64,000 bases of DNA from positions 1 to 64,000 of the forward strand of contig JAZNZX010000056.1 of the NCBI GenBank assembly GCA_045595185.1, read 5' to 3'. Below, piece by piece: positions 59,563 through 64,000 of this stretch. This stretch comes from Fimenecus sp045595185. GTDB taxonomy: Bacteria > Bacillota > Clostridia > Oscillospirales > Acutalibacteraceae. The position numbers and the translations under genes were made by a program. The notes below the pieces were generated by a model. That model did not search any database. It saw only the letters and a list, made by a program, of their open reading frames with translations, and had not been told where the DNA came from. Numbering within the stretch: the stretch's first letter is position 1; each line of letters opens with the position of its first letter.

Positions 59563-62377
59563 ATATATTCTTTAAATACTGACCTGTATATGATTTTTTG
59601 CATTTAGCAATCTTTTCTGGTGTACCACAGACAACAATGTTACCACCTTTTTCTCCGCCTTCAGGTCCTAAATCTATAATATAATCCGCAGTTTTTATTA
59701 CATCGAGATTATGCTCAATCACAACAATGGTATTACCTGTTTCAACAAGACGAGTAAGAACCTCAATGAGCTTATGCACATCGGCTGTATGAAGTCCTGT
59801 TGTCGGTTCATCAAGAATGTATATTGTTCTGCCTGTTGAACGCTTTGACAGTTCAGTAGCAAGCTTTACTCGTTGCGCCTCACCACCTGAAAGTGTTGTT
59901 GCAGACTGACCAAGTTTAAGGTAACCAAGACCAACATCAAAGAGTGTCTGAAGTTTTCTTTTAATCTTCGGAATATGCTCAAAGAATCCAAGTGCTTCCT
60001 CAACGGTCATTTCAAGAACATCATAAATACTTTTACCTTTATATTTTACTTCAAGTGTTTCGTGATTATATCTTGCACCGTGACAAACATCACAAGGAAC
60101 ATAAACATCCGCAAGGAAATGCATTTCAATCTTAACTATACCGTCACCTTCACAAGCTTCGCATCGTCCACCTTTAACATTGAATGAAAATCTACCCGAG
60201 TTATATCCTCTGATTTTTGCATCCTGTGTTGATGCAAAAAGTTCACGAATATCAGTGAATACACCTGTGTATGTTGCAGGGTTTGAACGAGGCGTTCTTC
60301 CGATTGGTGCTTGGTCAATATTTATAACCTTATCAAGATGCTCGAGTCCGGTCATTTCAATAAATTTACCTGTTGGTTTTTTTGCGTTATTAAGCTCATT
60401 GGCAAGGTTTTTATATAATATTTCATTTATAAGTGACGATTTACCTGAACCGGAAACACCTGTTACACAGGTAAAACAACCAAGCGGAATACTGACATCA
60501 ATCTTTTTAAGATTGTTTTCAGATGCACCTCTAACAGTAAGTGAATTACCGTTACCCTCTCGCCTTTTTTCGGGAACAGGTATTTTTCTTTTACCTGAAA
60601 GATATTGACCTGTAATTGAATTTTCACACTTGATTATATCATTTGAACTACCTGCACAAACAACTTCACCACCGTGAATACCTGCACCGGGACCGATATC
60701 AACAATATAATCGGCACATCGAATTGTATCTTCATCGTGTTCAACAATAATCAATGTATTGCCTAAATCTCTTAACTTTTTCAAAGTATCAAGTAATTTA
60801 TCATTATCTCGCTGATGAAGACCGATACTCGGCTCGTCAAGAATATATACAACCCCCATAAGTGACGAACCGATTTGAGTTGCAAGTCTAATTCTTTGGC
60901 TTTCACCACCAGAAAGGGTACCTGATGAACGTGACAAGGTAAGATATTCAAGTCCAACACTCTTGAGGAAATAAAGTCTGCTTTTTATTTCCTTTAAAAT
61001 TGGTTCCGCAATAATATTTTCCTTTTCAGTCAGTTCCAATTTATCAACATAGTCAATTGCATCAACAATTGACATATCACAAAACTGACTTATATTCTTA
61101 TTACCGACTGTTACTGACAAGATTTCAGGCTTTAACCTTGTACCATTACAATCAGGACAAAGAGAATTTGTCATTACCTGTTCAATTTCCCATTTTGCCC
61201 AATCACTTGTAGTTTCACGATACCTTCTTTCAAGATTATTGATAATACCTTCAAACTCTGAAATATATGTTCCTGTGCCATACAATGTTGAACGATTCAT
61301 TTTCATTTTGTGGTCAGTACCGTATAAAATTGCGTTTAAACCATCTTCGGAAATATCCTTAATCGGTGTTTTGAGTGTAAAACCGTATTCCTTACCAATA
61401 GCATTGTAATACATGGCTGCAATTGAGCCTTTTTCGGCTTTTCCCCAACCACTTGCACAGATTGCACCTTCACTGATAGAAAGGTTTTTATTGGGTATTA
61501 CAAGGTCAGGACTGACCTTCATAAAAGTTCCGAGTCCTGTACAAGTCTCGCAAGCACCATACGGATTATTAAATGAAAACATTCTTGGTGACAGCTCATC
61601 CATACTGATTCCGTGTTCAGGACAAGCATAATTAAGAGAATAAAGATATTCCTTGTCACCGATTACATCAATTATGACATTACCGCCTGAATGTTGGGTT
61701 GTTGTTTCAATTGAGTCAGCAAGACGAGTTCTTATGTTGTCTTTAACGACAAGACGGTCAACAATAATATCAATTGTATGCTTGAAGGTCTTTTTCAGCT
61801 TCATATCCTCAACAAGCTCTGTAATTTCACCGTCAATTCGCGCTCTTACAAAACCTGCTTTAAGGGCATTAGCAAGTTCTTTTGCGTGCTCACCTTTTTT
61901 ACCTCTGACAACAGGGGCAAGAATCTGAAATTTAGTTCCTTCAGGCAGACTCAAAATGCTGTCAACAATCTGGTCAACTGTCTGTTGCATGATTTCCCTA
62001 CCGCAAACAGGACAATGAGGAATACCGACACGGGCATATAAAAGTCGTAAATAATCGTAAATTTCCGTTACTGTCCCGACTGTTGAACGAGGATTCTTTG
62101 ATGTTGTCTTCTGGTCAATGGAAATTGCAGGAGAAAGGCCCTCAATTGACTCTACATTAGGTTTTTCCATCTGACCTAAGAACATTCTTGCATAAGATGA
62201 TAAAGACTCTATATAGCGTCTCTGGCCCTCTGCATAGATAGTATCAAAAGCCAATGAAGATTTGCCTGAACCTGAAAGTCCGGTGAAAACAACAAGCTTA
62301 TCTCTTGGAATTTCCAAATCAATATTTTTTAAATTATTCTCTTTTGCACCTTTGATTATAATTTTATCGTGTATCAT
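59558..62377 (-). CDS. uvrA: Excinuclease ABC subunit A
   Basis: Damage-recognition ATPase of nucleotide excision repair (939 aa). The first ABC domain has FTGLSGSGKSSLAFDTIYAEGQ and LSGGESQRIRLATQIG. The second has TGVSGSGKSSLINE and TTLSGGEAQRVKLATEL. Zinc fingers are CPVCGREI, CPDCNGTRL and CEACEGDG...CDVCHG. The ATG directly follows the uvrB TAA, so the two are co-translated, with uvrB first. Confidence 0.98.
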   Translation of the reverse strand: MIHDKIIIKGAKENNLKNIDLEIPRDKLVVFTGLSGSGKSSLAFDTIYAEGQRRYIESLSSYARMFLGQMEKPNVESIEGLSPAISIDQKTTSKNPRSTVGTVTEIYDYLRLLYARVGIPHCPVCGREIMQQTVDQIVDSILSLPEGTKFQILAPVVRGKKGEHAKELANALKAGFVRARIDGEITELVEDMKLKKTFKHTIDIIVDRLVVKDNIRTRLADSIETTTQHSGGNVIIDVIGDKEYLYSLNYACPEHGISMDELSPRMFSFNNPYGACETCTGLGTFMKVSPDLVIPNKNLSISEGAICASGWGKAEKGSIAAMYYNAIGKEYGFTLKTPIKDISEDGLNAILYGTDHKMKMNRSTLYGTGTYISEFEGIINNLERRYRETTSDWAKWEIEQVMTNSLCPDCNGTRLKPEILSVTVGNKNISQFCDMSIVDAIDYVDKLELTEKENIIAEPILKEIKSRLYFLKSVGLEYLTLSRSSGTLSGGESQRIRLATQIGSSLMGVVYILDEPSIGLHQRDNDKLLDTLKKLRDLGNTLIIVEHDEDTIRCADYIVDIGPGAGIHGGEVVCAGSSNDIIKCENSITGQYLSGKRKIPVPEKRREGNGNSLTVRGASENNLKKIDVSIPLGCFTCVTGVSGSGKSSLINEILYKNLANELNNAKKPTGKFIEMTGLEHLDKVINIDQAPIGRTPRSNPATYTGVFTDIRELFASTQDAKIRGYNSGRFSFNVKGGRCEACEGDGIVKIEMHFLADVYVPCDVCHGARYNHETLEVKYKGKSIYDVLEMTVEEALGFFEHIPKIKRKLQTLFDVGLGYLKLGQSATTLSGGEAQRVKLATELSKRSTGRTIYILDEPTTGLHTADVHKLIEVLTRLVETGNTIVVIEHNLDVIKTADYIIDLGPEGGEKGGNIVVCGTPEKIAKCKKSYTGQYLKNIL

Positions 62378-64000
62378 TTATTTCTCCGATTTAATTTTTT
62401 CAATTTTATCTCGTAAAAATGCTGCGTATTCAAAGTCAAGAATTTTTGCAGCCTCTTTCATTTCAGCAGTAAGACGAACAATAAGCTTTTGTTTTTCATC
62501 CTTACTGAGTTTTCGTTTGCCTGATTTGTCGCGGCTTGAAATTTCAATAATATCTCTGACATCCTTAACAATGGTTTGCGGAACAATTCCGTGCTGTTCG
62601 TTATATTCAATCTGTTTTTCGCGTCTTCTGTATGTTTCGGTTATAGCTTTTTCCATTGAATTTGTAACATTATCAGCATACATAATAACATGACCGTTAG
62701 CGTTACGAGCCGCACGACCGATAATCTGTATAAGCGATGTTTCAGAACGCAAAAAGCCTTCTTTATCAGCATCAAGAATAGCAATCAAAGATACTTCGGG
62801 AATATCAAGACCTTCTCGTAAAAGATTGATGCCAACAAGAACATCAAATTCGCCTAAACGCAGGTCACGGATAAGCTCCATTCGTTCCATTGTGTCAATA
62901 TCATAGTGCATATATCTTACTTTAATACCATGCTGAGAAAGATAATCAGTAAGATTTTCAGCCATTTTTTTAGTAAGAGTAGTAACAAGAACTCGTTCTT
63001 TTTTGTCAACTCGGATATTGATTTCCGAAATTAAATCGTCAATCTGACCTTCAGTACTTCTTACAGAAATTTCAGGGTCCAAAAGTCCTGTCGGTCGAAT
63101 CATCTGTTCAGCAATCTGAACACTTTTTTCGTTTTCAAACGGACCCGGTGTTGCACTAACAAAAATTTTCTGATGAGTTTTATCGTAAAACTCATCAAAA
63201 GTCAAAGGTCGGTTATCATAAGCAGACGGTAATCGGAAACCAAAGTTTATAAGACTTTCCTTTCGAGAACGGTCACCACCGTACATACCACGCACCTGTG
63301 GTAAGGTAACATGAGATTCATCAACAAAAAGAACATAATCATCAGGGAAATAGTCAAGTAATGTAAATGGTGGTTCGCCTGGTTTTCTTCCTGACATTAT
63401 TGCAGAATAGTTTTCAATACCCTTGCAAAAGCCTGTTTCGCGAAGCATTTCCATATCATATTCAGTTCTTTGACGGATTCTTTGTGCCTCAATAAGCTTA
63501 CCATCTTTTTCAAAGGCAGCAACCTGTAATTCCATCTCATCGTTGATTTTTTTGAGTGCATCTTCCATCTTTTCAGGAGAAACAACATAGTGAGATGCAG
63601 GATAAATTGCAACATGAGATACAACATTTTTAACAGCACCTGTAAGAGGGTTTATTTCACTTATTCTATCGATTTCATCACCGAAAAATTCGACTCTGAT
63701 AGCAGAATCGTTAGAATAAACCGGGAAAATTTCAACAATATCCCCTCTTACTCTGAACTTGTTTCTTATAAAGTTAATGTCATTTCGTTCATATTGAATT
63801 TCAACAAGCTTTTGGATAAATTCATCTCGATTTTTTTCCATACCGGTACGCAACGAAATAACCATACTTTTATAATCAATAGGGTCACCTAATGAGTAAA
63901 TACATGAAACACTCGCAACGATAATTACATCGCGTCTTTCGGACAATGCAGAAGTTGCAGAGTGTCGTAATTTATCAATTTCATCGTTTATTGCAGAGTC
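62378..64000 (-). CDS. uvrB: Excinuclease ABC subunit B, 5' end beyond window
   Basis: Helicase-like subunit of UvrABC. The frame is open to the window edge; its first residues DSAINDEIDKLRHSATSALSERRDV precede the conserved VIIVASVSCIYSLG block. LPSAYDNRPLTFDEF, the helicase motifs VSATPG, GINLLREGLDIPEV and IQIIGRAARN, and a C-terminal UVR motif (EMKEAAKILDFEYAAFLRDKI) are present. About 540 residues are visible and roughly 120 N-terminal residues, with Walker A, are missing. The ATG near 63946 is internal. Confidence 0.97.
   Translation of the reverse strand, partial: DSAINDEIDKLRHSATSALSERRDVIIVASVSCIYSLGDPIDYKSMVISLRTGMEKNRDEFIQKLVEIQYERNDINFIRNKFRVRGDIVEIFPVYSNDSAIRVEFFGDEIDRISEINPLTGAVKNVVSHVAIYPASHYVVSPEKMEDALKKINDEMELQVAAFEKDGKLIEAQRIRQRTEYDMEMLRETGFCKGIENYSAIMSGRKPGEPPFTLLDYFPDDYVLFVDESHVTLPQVRGMYGGDRSRKESLINFGFRLPSAYDNRPLTFDEFYDKTHQKIFVSATPGPFENEKSVQIAEQMIRPTGLLDPEISVRSTEGQIDDLISEINIRVDKKERVLVTTLTKKMAENLTDYLSQHGIKVRYMHYDIDTMERMELIRDLRLGEFDVLVGINLLREGLDIPEVSLIAILDADKEGFLRSETSLIQIIGRAARNANGHVIMYADNVTNSMEKAITETYRRREKQIEYNEQHGIVPQTIVKDVRDIIEISSRDKSGKRKLSKDEKQKLIVRLTAEMKEAAKILDFEYAAFLRDKIEKIKSEK

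Noticed and set aside
63590..63946. UvrB starting at an internal ATG near 63946
   Set aside because: The conserved UvrB sequence INDEIDKLRHSATSALSERRDV continues upstream to the window edge, so the gene is cut by the window, not short.
1..64000. CRISPR arrays, rRNA or tRNA genes, restriction or toxin systems
   Set aside because: No regularly spaced repeats, no recognisable rRNA or tRNA sequence, and no defence or toxin family seen among the products.

Overview
The window is about 64 kb of low-GC, gene-dense chromosome from a spore-forming clostridial Firmicute, most like the gut Ruminococcus/Oscillospiraceae group (inference). Support comes from a complete spoIIIA operon, a spoIIM-like gene, a tyrosine T-box, ZTP and lysine riboswitches, AGGAGG-type ribosome binding sites, consensus sigma-A promoters with 17-bp spacers, and gene order matching Bacillus/Clostridium from spoIIIA through nusB-xseA-xseB-ispA-dxs-tlyA-argR-recN. 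I saw no rRNA, tRNA, CRISPR array, prophage or complete insertion sequence. uvrB runs off the right edge and pyrB off the left edge.

Region by region: (1) 1-1210, end of pyrB plus pyrI (pyrimidines). (2) 1270-12708, a ZTP-riboswitch-controlled purine operon purE-C-F-M-N-purO-purH(formyltransferase only)-D-L. The bifunctional PurH is replaced by an archaeal-type PurO plus a stand-alone AICAR formyltransferase, and the PurF homologue has lost its glutaminase active site. (3) 12797-16783, a mini ferredoxin-thioredoxin-reductase-like protein, then (minus) aconitase-isocitrate dehydrogenase-rex. (4) 17018-30385 (plus): uppP, ftsK/spoIIIE, a YgiQ-type radical SAM gene, a membrane-anchored ComEC-type hydrolase, rpsB-tsf, a cell-wall amidase, radA and a tightly packed run of small genes of poorly known function. 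(5) 30386-31131, an AT-rich gene-free stretch holding a perfect consensus promoter and several inverted repeats, then a XerC/D-type recombinase.

(6) 32093-35945 (minus): queA-tgt-yajC-TIGR04086-spoIIM. (7) 35985-39064: lysine riboswitch and asd-dapA-dapB. (8) 39121-42518 (minus): a secreted leucine-rich-repeat protein, an intergenic region with a candidate structured small RNA resembling 6S RNA and a palindromic repeat, and T-box-controlled tyrS. (9) 42520-51917 (minus): a ten-gene operon from nusB to recN behind an attenuator-like leader. (10) 51948-56598 (minus): spoIIIAA-AH. (11) 56712-59510: a large YfhO-family membrane protein. (12) 59558-64000 (minus): uvrB-uvrA.

Most of the window is core metabolism and housekeeping. 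The least ordinary points are the glutaminase-dead PurF, the candidate small RNA near 40.65-40.84 kb, the orphan promoter with repeated ATACAAAATA half-sites near 30.5 kb, the inverted repeat over the aconitase-icd-rex promoter, and the intrinsic terminator in the nusB leader. I did not find a clear new multi-gene system.
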